Assembly: GCA_021739645.1 (NCBI GenBank)
Contig: JAIPBL010000049.1
Coordinates: 1-47,124 of the forward strand
Reading direction: 5' to 3'
DNA length: 47,124 nucleotides
From: Saprospiraceae bacterium
GTDB taxonomy: Bacteria > Bacteroidota > Bacteroidia > Chitinophagales > Saprospiraceae
A program made the position numbers and the translations under genes. Below the pieces are notes generated by a model, which searched no databases, had not been told where the DNA came from, and saw only the letters and a program-made list of their open reading frames with translations. Of the stretch, positions 7,825 to 16,317 are shown piece after piece (the first letter of the stretch is position 1; each line of letters begins with the position of its first letter).

Positions 7825-8556
7825 TCACATTTTCAGGTAGTAACTTCCAGTCAATTGCCGAAAGGCATCCGTCCAATCATCGGGGCCATCGTCCACCCGA
7901 ATCACCAATTGCGATTGCTCCATTGGCTTGCGGTTCAATTCAAATTGGAGCAAAAGGCGCTCCACGGGCTTCCCAATTTTTGGAATCACCTCTGTCATTT
8001 TTGAGCAAAAAATCCCATAGTTGCCCGCAATTTCCCGGAAACGCAGTCCTTCCATTTGCGGAAGCACCATGCAGAACCTGCCTCCGGGCGCAAGGAGGGT
8101 GCGAATCGCTGAAAGCAGGTCGCCATGTGGCAACTTGATGGTGTGTCGAACCGAGTTCTTGTCTTGGCTGGATGAAAAAGTACCTCCGCTGAAAAAAGGC
8201 GGGTTGCTCACGATGAGGTCGTAATGTTGGCGGGTTTGCTTCGCAAAATCTTGGATGGATGTGTGAAAACAGGTAAGCTGTTCGGCCCAAGGTGAATTTT
8301 TCATGTTCTCTGATGCCTGCCCCGCAGCCTCCTCGTCAATTTCCACGGCGTGGATGGTGGCAGCATTCGCCCTTTGCGCCAGCATGATGGCAATAAGCCC
8401 CGTACCCGAACCAATATCGAGAATTTTACCTGCGCCCGTGGTGTCGGACCAAGCGCCGAGTAGCACGCCGTCCGTCCCCACCTTCATGGTGCAGCGGTCC
8501 TGCGCTATTTCGAATTGTTTGAACTGAAAAGGTTTCACCTCGGAAATGGTCTGCAT
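7825..8556 (-). CDS. trmN6: tRNA1(Val) (adenine(37)-N6)-methyltransferase
   Basis: 243 residues. It is predicted to transfer a methyl group from S-adenosylmethionine to N6 of adenine 37 in tRNA1(Val), as YfiC does in E. coli. Signs are the family-typical N-terminus (FQFKQFEIAQDRCTMKVGTD followed by GVLLGAW), SAM motif I (ILDIGSGTGLIAIMLAQR, about 45-62), the acidic residue of motif II (VEIDE, 71-75), and the amino-methyltransferase signature NPPF (118-121). The start at 8556 is fixed by the conserved N-terminal motif. That start lies inside the upstream VanZ-like gene, giving a 131-base overlap in a different frame. Its end meets a bidirectional terminator. Confidence 0.9.
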   Translation of the reverse strand: MQTISEVKPFQFKQFEIAQDRCTMKVGTDGVLLGAWSDTTGAGKILDIGSGTGLIAIMLAQRANAATIHAVEIDEEAAGQASENMKNSPWAEQLTCFHTSIQDFAKQTRQHYDLIVSNPPFFSGGTFSSSQDKNSVRHTIKLPHGDLLSAIRTLLAPGGRFCMVLPQMEGLRFREIAGNYGIFCSKMTEVIPKIGKPVERLLLQFELNRKPMEQSQLVIRVDDGPDDWTDAFRQLTGSYYLKM

Positions 8557-8938
8557 CGGACAAGTGTTTCAGGTTGAGCCACCCAGGAACTAGGCCGCCA
8601 ATGTAAATTCCTGCATAGTTACACACCATGTCCATGATTTCAAAATTTCTGGATGGTATGAACAGTTGGCTGAACTCTTCGAGCGTAATGCCAACTGCCA
8701 GCAACAGGCTGCTGATTAACAACCCGAACCCAAGGATGTTCAACCGTCGGTGTGGAACGGCCTGGTAAAGCATGAAGGAGAGTGTCACCATCAAGCCAAA
8801 ATGAACAGCCTTGTCGCCCAGCGGCACGGACGCAATAACTTCTTTAATCACCAAACCCGATGGGGTTTGGCAACCCACCATAACAATCGCAAAAAGAAAA
8901 ATGGAGATGGCCGTGGCCGTTAAGCATTTGAAAAGCAT
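8426..8938 (-). CDS. VanZ-family membrane protein
   Basis: 170 residues from the ATG at 8938; a TTG ten codons upstream (8968) is a weaker alternative. VanZ-like proteins are small integral membrane proteins; VanZ itself gives low-level teicoplanin resistance, but most relatives have no known role. Visible features are four hydrophobic helices and the family hallmarks GDKAVHFGLMVTLSF (conserved Asp-Lys-His at helix 2) and GITLEEFSQLFIPSRNFEIM with DMVCNYAGIYIGG. The last roughly 40 residues, polar and basic (RRATRRLVRHHGRR), are read through the start of trmN6 in another frame and do not resemble the family. The natural stop may have been lost, or the overlap couples translation of the two genes. 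Confidence 0.82.
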   Translation of the reverse strand: MLFKCLTATAISIFLFAIVMVGCQTPSGLVIKEVIASVPLGDKAVHFGLMVTLSFMLYQAVPHRRLNILGFGLLISSLLLAVGITLEEFSQLFIPSRNFEIMDMVCNYAGIYIGGLVPGWLNLKHLSDADHFRGETFSVQTIRNSAGPLHHEGGDGRRATRRLVRHHGRR

Positions 8939-9047
8939 GAACCTGAATTTTGTGGAAGGAACCACCAAAGTTCAAATACTTGACCAAAACCCAATTTTGA
9001 TGTGCTGGCAAAACGCAGAATGCGATAACTCGTTGATTCGCAATTGT

Positions 9048-11009
9048 TTATTTTTTCTCCCCTTTTTTCCGACGAGACTTTTCCTTAGTTTTTGATGGGC
9101 TTTTCTCCTTGTTTTCTTTGAAAATCGGCGCTGGCACGACTTGGGTTTCTTCACCAAACATGAGCATGAAATTTTTATTGGAATTCGGCGTCCTGCGGAG
9201 TTTGTCTGGATTGCCCACGTTGAAGGCAAAGGAGGCCGGGAACAGCAACTGGTTCCGTTGTTGGTCTAAGACGACTATTTTTTCAAAAAAAACACTGGTT
9301 TCGTTCTGCACGTTTTTGAGCGCATCGTGTACCGCCAAATCGCCGGTTCGGTAAGTGAAAAAACTCTTGGAATCTTGGTTTTTGCCAGCAACAATGACCT
9401 GAAAAGAGACAATATCCAGCGTATCGTCACCGACCAACAAGCGGGGTTCCTGCTCGATGGAAAGCAGAAAACTGTCCAAAGGATAATTTAAGTTGGATGG
9501 AGAAGCCACCATGTCACCCCAGACCATACGTACATCCTTGCCCTGATAGGTTTGGTATTCCGGCAAATAGAAAGCGTCTTTTTCCATAAAAGTCAGCGTT
9601 GAATTGGCTGCGGCCACTTTTGAGGCCAGCGACTCCGCCTCCGTGATGTAGTGCCGATTGGTGTGGAACCCGGGTATCCGCACGATTTCATACTGCCGGA
9701 TATCCCCGTAGAGTTGTACGATGCGGTCGGTGTTCGGGTCGTCGGGGTCTATTTTCACCAACGCCCGCTGGCCTTTCCGAGCCACGATTTGGTAGGGCAT
9801 CGACGCTTCCAAGTGGTTGATTTGTGGCACAAAAAACGATGGTTCGTAACCCGCATCGGGGTCTTTGATTTGGATTTCGACCCTCGAAAGGTAGATGTCT
9901 TCGGTGTCTCCGAACAACGTCAACTGATCGCCAAGGTCGAGACTGTCATTGAATACCAACCCATTTTTACGGTCGAGCAGCACGATTTTAGTTGGGTCAA
10001 TGCCGTTGATGTACGCTTGCATTCCAGTCCGGCTGCTTTTGTAAAAAATGCTGAGCGTACCTGGTTTCAATGGCTTGCCATCTTTGAAAACGGTGAATGG
10101 TTTGTTCACAATCTCCTGAAAATCAGCCAGTTCCAGTTCCATCCCAACAGCGTATCCATTCGGATTTGCAAATTTGGTGAGGGGCATCTTCAGCCCGCCC
10201 CAGTCCACGAAATACTCGTGTTCCTTTTTGATTTTGTTTTCACAAATGGTTGTTCCAAAAAAATTGGCTGCCATCGCTCCCATCCGATGGATTGACGAGA
10301 AGCTAGTTGGCACAAAGACAAAAAACAAGCTCAATCCCATTGCCAGTGCTGAAAACCCAAGGTTTTTTACCGTAAGAAACCCCGCCCGCTCCGGTGTTGA
10401 AGTTTGCCAACCAGCGTAAAGCTCCCCCCAGCTTTCCCGGTAGCGATAAGCCAGTGGATTGTACCAATTGAGCACCAGCAGCAGTTCGACCAGCAGCGCT
10501 TCCCAAGCGTACATCGGATGGAGGGGCAGCCAATGTTGGACCCAAGCCTCTTTTTCTTCCTCAGGCATCAAGTTCCAGTTGAGTACCAAACTGCTCATGG
10601 CTGCCGTGGGCATGGCCTGCCAGGGTATCAAACTTGTATGCTGATTGCCATTTTGTTCCAAAAATTGATGGACTGTCCAAAGCCGGTCCGTGAGTCGAAA
10701 GGAGGAAATTAGCACCCCAACAAAATAGACGACCAAAAACACCGAACCTATCGTCACGGTGAATTCTGGGAACTGAAAGTCAAGTAGTTTGGCAAAAATC
10801 ATGGCCACTTTTCCGGGGGAATGTTCCCCGATTGGCCGCTCGAAAACGGCGGGCAGGAGTGGTAGCAAACCAGCCAATACTGGAACGAGTCGGAGTTGCC
10901 ACCTTTTTGCCCGAAATGAATTTACGGGGGCATTCGTCAGGTGATAATACCCGAGCAGAAGCCAAAAGGCAAGCAACGATTCGAGTACAAACTGCGGAAA
11001 GGATGGCAT
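9048..11009 (-). CDS. BlaR1/M56-like membrane protein lacking the zinc-protease motif
   Basis: 653 residues from the ATG at 11009; the frame stays open to 11081 but those codons lack protein-like character. The first 240 residues have the membrane layout of the M56/BlaR1 sensor protease family: helices near 7-25, 40-56, 84-105 and 217-234, plus the landmark ALLVELLLVLNWYNPLAYRY. Where active M56 members have HEXXH just before this landmark, this protein has QHWLP, so the zinc site appears lost. The remaining 400 residues are extracytoplasmic, with no family I recognise (beta-rich, Asp/Gly-rich, e.g. DPDDPNTDRIVQLYGD), ending in a Lys-rich tail (KEKSRRKKGEKK). It may be a signalling or scaffold protein derived from a protease. 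No BlaI/MecI repressor gene is adjacent. Confidence 0.62.
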   Translation of the reverse strand: MPSFPQFVLESLLAFWLLLGYYHLTNAPVNSFRAKRWQLRLVPVLAGLLPLLPAVFERPIGEHSPGKVAMIFAKLLDFQFPEFTVTIGSVFLVVYFVGVLISSFRLTDRLWTVHQFLEQNGNQHTSLIPWQAMPTAAMSSLVLNWNLMPEEEKEAWVQHWLPLHPMYAWEALLVELLLVLNWYNPLAYRYRESWGELYAGWQTSTPERAGFLTVKNLGFSALAMGLSLFFVFVPTSFSSIHRMGAMAANFFGTTICENKIKKEHEYFVDWGGLKMPLTKFANPNGYAVGMELELADFQEIVNKPFTVFKDGKPLKPGTLSIFYKSSRTGMQAYINGIDPTKIVLLDRKNGLVFNDSLDLGDQLTLFGDTEDIYLSRVEIQIKDPDAGYEPSFFVPQINHLEASMPYQIVARKGQRALVKIDPDDPNTDRIVQLYGDIRQYEIVRIPGFHTNRHYITEAESLASKVAAANSTLTFMEKDAFYLPEYQTYQGKDVRMVWGDMVASPSNLNYPLDSFLLSIEQEPRLLVGDDTLDIVSFQVIVAGKNQDSKSFFTYRTGDLAVHDALKNVQNETSVFFEKIVVLDQQRNQLLFPASFAFNVGNPDKLRRTPNSNKNFMLMFGEETQVVPAPIFKENKEKSPSKTKEKSRRKKGEKK

Positions 11010-11101
11010 AGAAGGCGATTTTCTGGCTGAAAAATAAAGACTTAACGTCTTACTTTCAACCTGATACACCGATGTTAACATTTGGTTTTACTAATTCTGC
11101 C

Positions 11102-11893
11102 CTATCCTTTCCCGACGGCCACCATCTTATCCTCCACCTCATGAACCAGTTCGATGAAATGCTGGTTCCGTTTAATTTCCCGTTTTCGGTGGAAGGGCAG
11201 GTCCACATGAATCTGCTGCACAAACTGGCCGGGGTTGGCCCGCATGATGTAGATGTCGTCGCCGAGGTACACCGCCTCCGCAATATCGTGGGTGACGAAA
11301 ATGACAGTGGGGTGAAACTCCAACCAAAGTTCACTCAACAGCTCCTGCATCTGTAACCGGGTGTTGATGTCGAGCGCCCCGAAGGGTTCGTCCATGAGCA
11401 GGATTTCGGGGTTGGCGACCATGCTCCGGGCGATGGCCACTCGCTGCAACTGCCCGCCTGAGAGCGTTGGGTACTGGGCGAATTTTTGCTCATGCCCCTC
11501 CAGTCCCACTTTTTTGATGATGTCCATAGCCCGCTCATTTCGCTCCTTTTCAGCCACGCCCTTGTACTGAAGCGACAGCGCCACATTGTCGAGCACCGAA
11601 AGCCACGGCAGGCTGGAATATTGCTGAAATACCATGCTCACCCGTGGTGCTTCTTCGATGGGTTTGCCATGGATGAGCACCTGGCCTTCGGTCGGTTTTT
11701 GCAGACCCGCCACATAACGAAGGATGGTGGACTTTCCGCAGCCCGACATTCCGAGCAACACCACGAACTCGCCCTGTGCTGGCTTGTCGGGAATGACAAG
11801 GTTAGCATTTTTGATGACCCAGTTGTTGCCGCCATCGTATGATTGACCGATGTTGCGAAGCTCTATGATGGATGGAAGATTGGTTGCTGACAT
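11102..11893 (-). CDS. ABC transporter ATP-binding protein (nitrate/sulfonate/taurine type)
   Basis: 263-residue nucleotide-binding subunit that powers an importer of the SsuB/TauB/NrtD group. All motifs are intact: Walker A GMSGCGKST (48-56), Q-loop VFQQ (Q90), signature LSGGQ (144-148), Walker B LLMDEP (165-170), D-loop ALD, and H-loop VTHD near 200. The pattern SSLPWLSVLDNVALSL is typical of this subgroup. It follows the permease gene by 58 bases on the same strand, so the two form one transporter. No periplasmic substrate-binding gene is adjacent, which leaves the substrate unassigned; aliphatic sulfonates, taurine, nitrate and thiamine-precursor pyrimidines are all possible for this family. 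Confidence 0.93.
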   Translation of the reverse strand: MSATNLPSIIELRNIGQSYDGGNNWVIKNANLVIPDKPAQGEFVVLLGMSGCGKSTILRYVAGLQKPTEGQVLIHGKPIEEAPRVSMVFQQYSSLPWLSVLDNVALSLQYKGVAEKERNERAMDIIKKVGLEGHEQKFAQYPTLSGGQLQRVAIARSMVANPEILLMDEPFGALDINTRLQMQELLSELWLEFHPTVIFVTHDIAEAVYLGDDIYIMRANPGQFVQQIHVDLPFHRKREIKRNQHFIELVHEVEDKMVAVGKG

Positions 11894-11951
11894 GGTTTCA
11901 AGTAAAAAGTAAAAAGGATAAAGTAAAAAAGGAGCGCAGTGAATGGTGAAT

Positions 11952-13058
11952 TCAAGATTGCCGCCGCAATGCAGCCTGCAACTTTATTTCACCAAAAACA
12001 ATAAAAACTAGCCCCGCCAAAGCACCGATGAGCGCAATAGTGCCCACCATTTCCAGTTTGGCAAAAAAGACAGCCACGGCGAAAATCAGCAGCAAAAGGT
12101 AGATGCCGTAGCGCACCTCGTTGTTTCCGTTCAGCACGGTTTTGTAGTGCCGGTGCGGGAAAAGCCGTTTGCCGATGTACACGAAGATACGGTCTTGCAG
12201 AAAGCCGATGAGGACGATGACGAGGATAATGGCGAACATGTCAGGCACCTGCTGCAAGCGCCGCTTGATGTAGATGAGCGCACCGAGTCCGCCCCCGTCT
12301 TTGTTGATGTACTCCGCCACGATGATGTACGTCCAGGACACCGCCGTGAGCACCCGGATGTCGTCGAGGAGGCGGCTCATGACGGCAGGAAAATAGACGG
12401 TTTTGATGGTCTGCCAATTGGAAGCACCGAGGGTAAACACAGTGGAGAGATAGACCTCATCCACGTCGTCAATGCGGGAAATGACGGTGGGCAACAGGAA
12501 AACGATGATGCCGAAGGCCAAAAATGCCACCTTCATTTCATCGTAAATGCCGAACCAAATGATGAAAACCCCGATGAGCGCCGTCAGCGGCAGGTAGCGC
12601 ATGGCATCCACGGGCTTGCTGAACAGCCCCCGGAATATCGGAAACAACCCCACCAAAAACCCAATTGGAATGCATATCAGGATAGCCCAAAAATAACCTT
12701 GGAAGTTGAGCCAAATGGAGCGGAGTGCGTTGTGAAACAGGTGGTCATCTTTTATCAAATGTCCGTAACTCGCCGCCACCTCAGTCGGCAGAGGCACTAC
12801 CGGATAGATTTTTTTGAACTCCGTGGCATTGGTAAATTTGATGGAATCGGCCCGAAGGATGGAATCACGCAGCACCGTGTTTTGAAGGGAATCGGCGGTG
12901 AGGGAGGATGGCAGTTCGGTGTTAAAGCCTTCCACCACCGGTATTTTTCTGGAAAGTGCCTCTGCCAGTACCCACCAAACGGCGAGGAGGATGACGATGC
13001 CGAGGATGCCCAGCATCAGGCTTTGCGATTTGGTCAATTTGCCCCGTAGTTCAAACAT
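11952..13058 (-). CDS. ABC transporter permease with periplasmic insertion and extra C-terminal helices
   Basis: 368 residues from the ATG at 13058. The frame is open to 13133, but that part is a low-complexity repeat (FNNLTIQQSNN), so the later ATG is preferred. It is the membrane subunit (BPD_transp_1/SsuC-TauC-like) partnering the ATPase downstream. The coupling (EAA) loop is visible: FTLGASNWQTIKTVYFPAVM. Two oddities stand out against the usual 250-280 residues. About 85 residues lie between helix 1 and helix 2 (PVVEGFNTELPSSLTADS onward), probably periplasmic. Two extra hydrophobic helices sit at the C-terminus (IYLLLLIFAVAVFFA and MVGTIALIGALAGLVFIVFG). With no binding-protein gene in the window, the insertion could help substrate capture; that is speculation. 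Confidence 0.88.
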   Translation of the reverse strand: MFELRGKLTKSQSLMLGILGIVILLAVWWVLAEALSRKIPVVEGFNTELPSSLTADSLQNTVLRDSILRADSIKFTNATEFKKIYPVVPLPTEVAASYGHLIKDDHLFHNALRSIWLNFQGYFWAILICIPIGFLVGLFPIFRGLFSKPVDAMRYLPLTALIGVFIIWFGIYDEMKVAFLAFGIIVFLLPTVISRIDDVDEVYLSTVFTLGASNWQTIKTVYFPAVMSRLLDDIRVLTAVSWTYIIVAEYINKDGGGLGALIYIKRRLQQVPDMFAIILVIVLIGFLQDRIFVYIGKRLFPHRHYKTVLNGNNEVRYGIYLLLLIFAVAVFFAKLEMVGTIALIGALAGLVFIVFGEIKLQAALRRQS

Positions 13059-13155
13059 GGTTCCGTGATTTTGGGGGCAAGTTACGGGATTGTTTGATTG
13101 TTGAATTGTTAGATTATTGAATTGTTGGGGCAAACGACTTGATAGTTTACCCGGC

Positions 13156-14718
13156 TCATTTTTTCAACACAACAAATTTCTCCACAGCCATCACTTCACT
13201 GCCTTCCATGTACTGCAAGAAGTACATTCCAGCCGCCCAGTCCGAGACAGGCAGTGTAAATGAACTTTGCGTAACGGGCCTTACAATTATTTTCTGTAGC
13301 CTGCCATCAAGATTGATGATGCGTAACGTTGCTTCGGGTGATGAAGCTTGCCCAAGTAATTTGATATTCAAAAAGTCGCTGGTAGGGTTGGGGCCAACCG
13401 TGAGTTTCTGCGTGATGGTGGCTTCCTCCTTTGCATCTACTTCCAGCCCTGAAAGATAGCGGGCTACGATAAATTCTGTTCCCCAACCATTTGCACCATA
13501 ATCTTTTCCCGCATATCCGGTGACGATGATTTTGCCGTCTTCCTGCATGGCGACATCATTAAGCCGATCAGACTTTGGGCTCTGGTCAGTTATCACTAGA
13601 CCTCCGTCACCAAAGCTGTCATCCAACACGCCTTCCGTAATAAACCTTGCTAATAAAAGATCATCCACATTCTGGCCTGATGTGCCGACATAGCCTGCGA
13701 CCAATAGTTTTCCATCCGACTGGAGTGTTGAGGATGTTCCAACTAGCAATTTGCCAGTCAGTTCAACATGGGCTACACCGTCCATACCATAATCCATATC
13801 CAATTGGCCATTGCTTTTAAACTTTGCGACTGCGAGCTTGCCGCCACTTTGACCTATGGCTATTATATCGCCATTTAGCAACAATTCCAATGATTTAATA
13901 TTAGCAATACTGCTGGCTATGTCGGCTAATGCAACCCCATTCGTGCCAAATCCATTGTCCAATGTTCCATTGGAATTGGCCCGTGCCAAAGCAAAAGCAC
14001 CCATGGTGAAACCTGCTACCACAATTTTCCCATCTGGCAGCAAAATTACATTTGCACTGACTCCAAAACCTGGAAAGAATTTTCCGTTTGTAGCAAAAGC
14101 GGTATCAATATGTCCATTGGAAAGATACCCAACCACTGTGTTATTATCACCAACGAGAATTTTCCCATCCGGTTGAATGGCCACCGAACGGCCACTGCCA
14201 CCATAATTACTTCCTAAACTAAACCCATGTCCATGCTCACCGAAAGTAGGGTCGTAATCTCCATCGGCGTTTTGACGAAGGAGAATATAACGCTGTGCAG
14301 GCTCGTTAGTATTGACATATCCGACGGACACCATTTTCCCATCTGGTTGCAGCGCAATGTCATAAAAAAAAGCATCTTCAATCGGGATTTCTCCTGCATA
14401 AGAAGCACCGCCAAAAATAAGCACCCCTCCTTCGTGTGAAAACCAAAAAAGGGCTGGGCTGAGCGTATCAGTCGAACCATCGGTATTAAAACGGGCGACA
14501 AGGCCGTTATCACCACCTGAAATGCCCGCCGTCAGAATTTTGCCATCTGGTGTTTCCAAAATTGCTTGCCCTGAGTATGTTTTTGAAGATGGGTATTCAA
14601 AGGAACGGTGTACTATCCCGTTCTCGCCAAACCCAATATCAAGCGCCCCCGGTTGGGCAGTTCCAATATTGGCAAACAGATTGATTGAAAATAGCAAATA
14701 GAAGATTTTCGCTTTCAT
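13156..14718 (-). CDS. Secreted delta-60 repeat protein with T9SS C-terminal domain
   Basis: 520 residues from the ATG at 14718, which gives a signal peptide (MKAKIFYLLFSINLFANIGT then AQPG). The frame remains open upstream into the previous gene, but that segment is not protein-like. The body carries repeated units of about 60 residues with the pattern LQPDGKILVGG / FNTDGSLD..FG.NG, the delta-60 repeat expected to form a beta-propeller or similar disc. The C-terminus (about 440-520) is a type A T9SS sorting domain (VGPNPTSDFLNIKL, then GMYFLQYMEG and EKFVVLKK). It is therefore exported across the outer membrane and probably attached to the surface. It begins 14 bases after the next upstream gene, so the two are co-transcribed. 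Binding target unknown. Confidence 0.88.
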   Translation of the reverse strand: MKAKIFYLLFSINLFANIGTAQPGALDIGFGENGIVHRSFEYPSSKTYSGQAILETPDGKILTAGISGGDNGLVARFNTDGSTDTLSPALFWFSHEGGVLIFGGASYAGEIPIEDAFFYDIALQPDGKMVSVGYVNTNEPAQRYILLRQNADGDYDPTFGEHGHGFSLGSNYGGSGRSVAIQPDGKILVGDNNTVVGYLSNGHIDTAFATNGKFFPGFGVSANVILLPDGKIVVAGFTMGAFALARANSNGTLDNGFGTNGVALADIASSIANIKSLELLLNGDIIAIGQSGGKLAVAKFKSNGQLDMDYGMDGVAHVELTGKLLVGTSSTLQSDGKLLVAGYVGTSGQNVDDLLLARFITEGVLDDSFGDGGLVITDQSPKSDRLNDVAMQEDGKIIVTGYAGKDYGANGWGTEFIVARYLSGLEVDAKEEATITQKLTVGPNPTSDFLNIKLLGQASSPEATLRIINLDGRLQKIIVRPVTQSSFTLPVSDWAAGMYFLQYMEGSEVMAVEKFVVLKK

Positions 14719-14732
14719 AAGATTGTGTTTTA

Positions 14733-16265
14733 TCAGTGTGAAACAACGAATTTGGTGGTTGTTAGGAGCGTGTTTTCTTCCATATACTGCAAATAATACA
14801 CCCCCGCCTCCCAATCCCTAACAGGCAACGTAAATGTAGCATCGGGATGCGGTGTTTTCATAGCCTCCATCACTTTTCCCTCGGCATTGACGATGCGGAA
14901 CTCTGCTTTTGAGGTCATTGCTAATCCCCGTAGCTGAAAGTTCAGGTAGTCGGAGGTGGGATTGGGATAAATGGCGATGCTTGCCCCGGCCCGCCCCTCG
15001 GTCGTGGCGTTGGGGCCGTCGTTGGCGTTGCAGCCGGGGATGAGGCAGCCGAAGGAGTCGAGCTTCATCAGCCAGCCGAAAGTCTCTAACCCTTCTTCTG
15101 TATGGCCTGATACAATGTAACCACCGTCGGGGGTTGCTTTGAAATCAGCAGGTGTTGGACTTCTCAAGTTATCGTCAAAGACGGAGTAGTACCTCGCCCA
15201 AAGGCTGTCGCCTTGGTTGGATAGCTTAACTATCCAACTACCATAAACCTCACTGCCAGTGGAGATGTTTTCACCCACTCTACCGTATGTAACAAAGCCT
15301 GTCCCATCAGTTGCAGGAACTATTTTGGCGAAGGAAGGACTACCAGCATGACGAGTGCCTCTAAGTTCTCTGCCCCAAACAAATTGGTGACTAGCATTTA
15401 ATTTAAAAATATATCCTTGCCACCTCAATTGCCCTTGCTCTGCATTCACTGGATGTTCGATGCCCTTCCCACTAGCCACCACAAGTCCACCGTCGGAGGT
15501 CTTCACCATAGACTTGGCGAAGTCCCATAACTGTCCAGTTGGTGATTGGTACTCCCAAAGCACATTACCTAAACTATCCACACCGAAGATATATGCACGG
15601 TTAAAAAAGTTTTTCAACACATAATTATAGTTTGTCTTACAAGAACCAATTATTAAACCTCCATCTGACTCTACTAAGGTTGACCCAATTAGCTCTGTTG
15701 TATTATTGCCGTAGGTTTTCTCTTGCAAAACATTGCCAGATTCATCAAGTTTTAACACCACAATATCTGGCTGAACTATGGATTCAGAAAGAAGGAAAAT
15801 ACCTGTCAAATAATACCCATTTTCAAATTGTACTAGGTTATTTGCAGTTATAAAAGTCTCCATTGGAAAATTGGGGTTGATATATTCTTTTACAAACTGT
15901 GTGTCACCCTCTGGCGTGTATTTCATAAAGAAAATCTTATCCGGTGTCTCGCCCGCTGTTGCCAAGTTGCCATCTGGAGTGTTAAATAGTCCAGTGTTCC
16001 ATGTCAGGTAATGCTTGGAAGGAACTATCAAATTTTTAGTAAGAAGGGTGTCGCCAGTCAAACTAATTTTCAAGAAAAGACTGCCGATTTCAGCCTGCTG
16101 GTTAGTAGTGTCCGTTATTACACCGGTTATGTAGTAACAACTATCAGTTGGGAGGATATTGGTCAACTCCAAGTACTTGTAGCCAAAATTGGACTGTATG
16201 TTAAAAGTGATCTGGCTGGTCACTAGATTGGAGTACAAAAGAGTAAGTATAATGAGCTTTTTCAT
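14733..16265 (-). CDS. Secreted beta-propeller-like protein with T9SS C-terminal domain
   Basis: 510 residues from the ATG at 16265, which provides a signal peptide (MKKLIILTLLYSNLVTSQ). The body holds degenerate repeats of about 55-70 residues with motifs such as TPDGNLATAGETP, ESDGGLIIGSCKT, TSDGGLVVASGKG and TPDGGYIVSGHTE, each preceded by a statement-like strand; this resembles a beta-propeller. The C-terminal roughly 75 residues (IYPNPTSDYLNFQLRG to TTKFVVSH) are a type A T9SS sorting domain that is clearly a paralogue of that in the gene 14 bases downstream (FTLPVRDWEAGVYYLQYMEE against FTLPVSDWAAGMYFLQYMEG). Both are likely surface proteins expressed together. A terminator at 16275-16306 separates it from the metalloprotease gene. 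Confidence 0.85.
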   Translation of the reverse strand: MKKLIILTLLYSNLVTSQITFNIQSNFGYKYLELTNILPTDSCYYITGVITDTTNQQAEIGSLFLKISLTGDTLLTKNLIVPSKHYLTWNTGLFNTPDGNLATAGETPDKIFFMKYTPEGDTQFVKEYINPNFPMETFITANNLVQFENGYYLTGIFLLSESIVQPDIVVLKLDESGNVLQEKTYGNNTTELIGSTLVESDGGLIIGSCKTNYNYVLKNFFNRAYIFGVDSLGNVLWEYQSPTGQLWDFAKSMVKTSDGGLVVASGKGIEHPVNAEQGQLRWQGYIFKLNASHQFVWGRELRGTRHAGSPSFAKIVPATDGTGFVTYGRVGENISTGSEVYGSWIVKLSNQGDSLWARYYSVFDDNLRSPTPADFKATPDGGYIVSGHTEEGLETFGWLMKLDSFGCLIPGCNANDGPNATTEGRAGASIAIYPNPTSDYLNFQLRGLAMTSKAEFRIVNAEGKVMEAMKTPHPDATFTLPVRDWEAGVYYLQYMEENTLLTTTKFVVSH

Positions 16266-16274
16266 GTCAGAAAT

Positions 16275-16306
16275 AAAAAAAAGGAAAGTGCAGACATGCA
16301 CTTTCC
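16275..16306 (-). terminator. Terminator after the metalloprotease gene
   Basis: On the minus strand a perfect 10-bp stem (GGAAAGTGCA, loop, TGCACTTTCC; 16283-16306) is followed by eight T. It lies 12 bases after the stop of the gene at 16318-19392 and just before the next start codon at 16265. Confidence 0.9.
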
Positions 16307-16317
16307 CTAGGTAATTG

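Noticed and set aside
13059-13133. N-terminal extension of the ABC permease
   Set aside because: The extra codons are a low-complexity repeat (AATTGTT-type) and the later ATG at 13058 gives a normal membrane-protein start.
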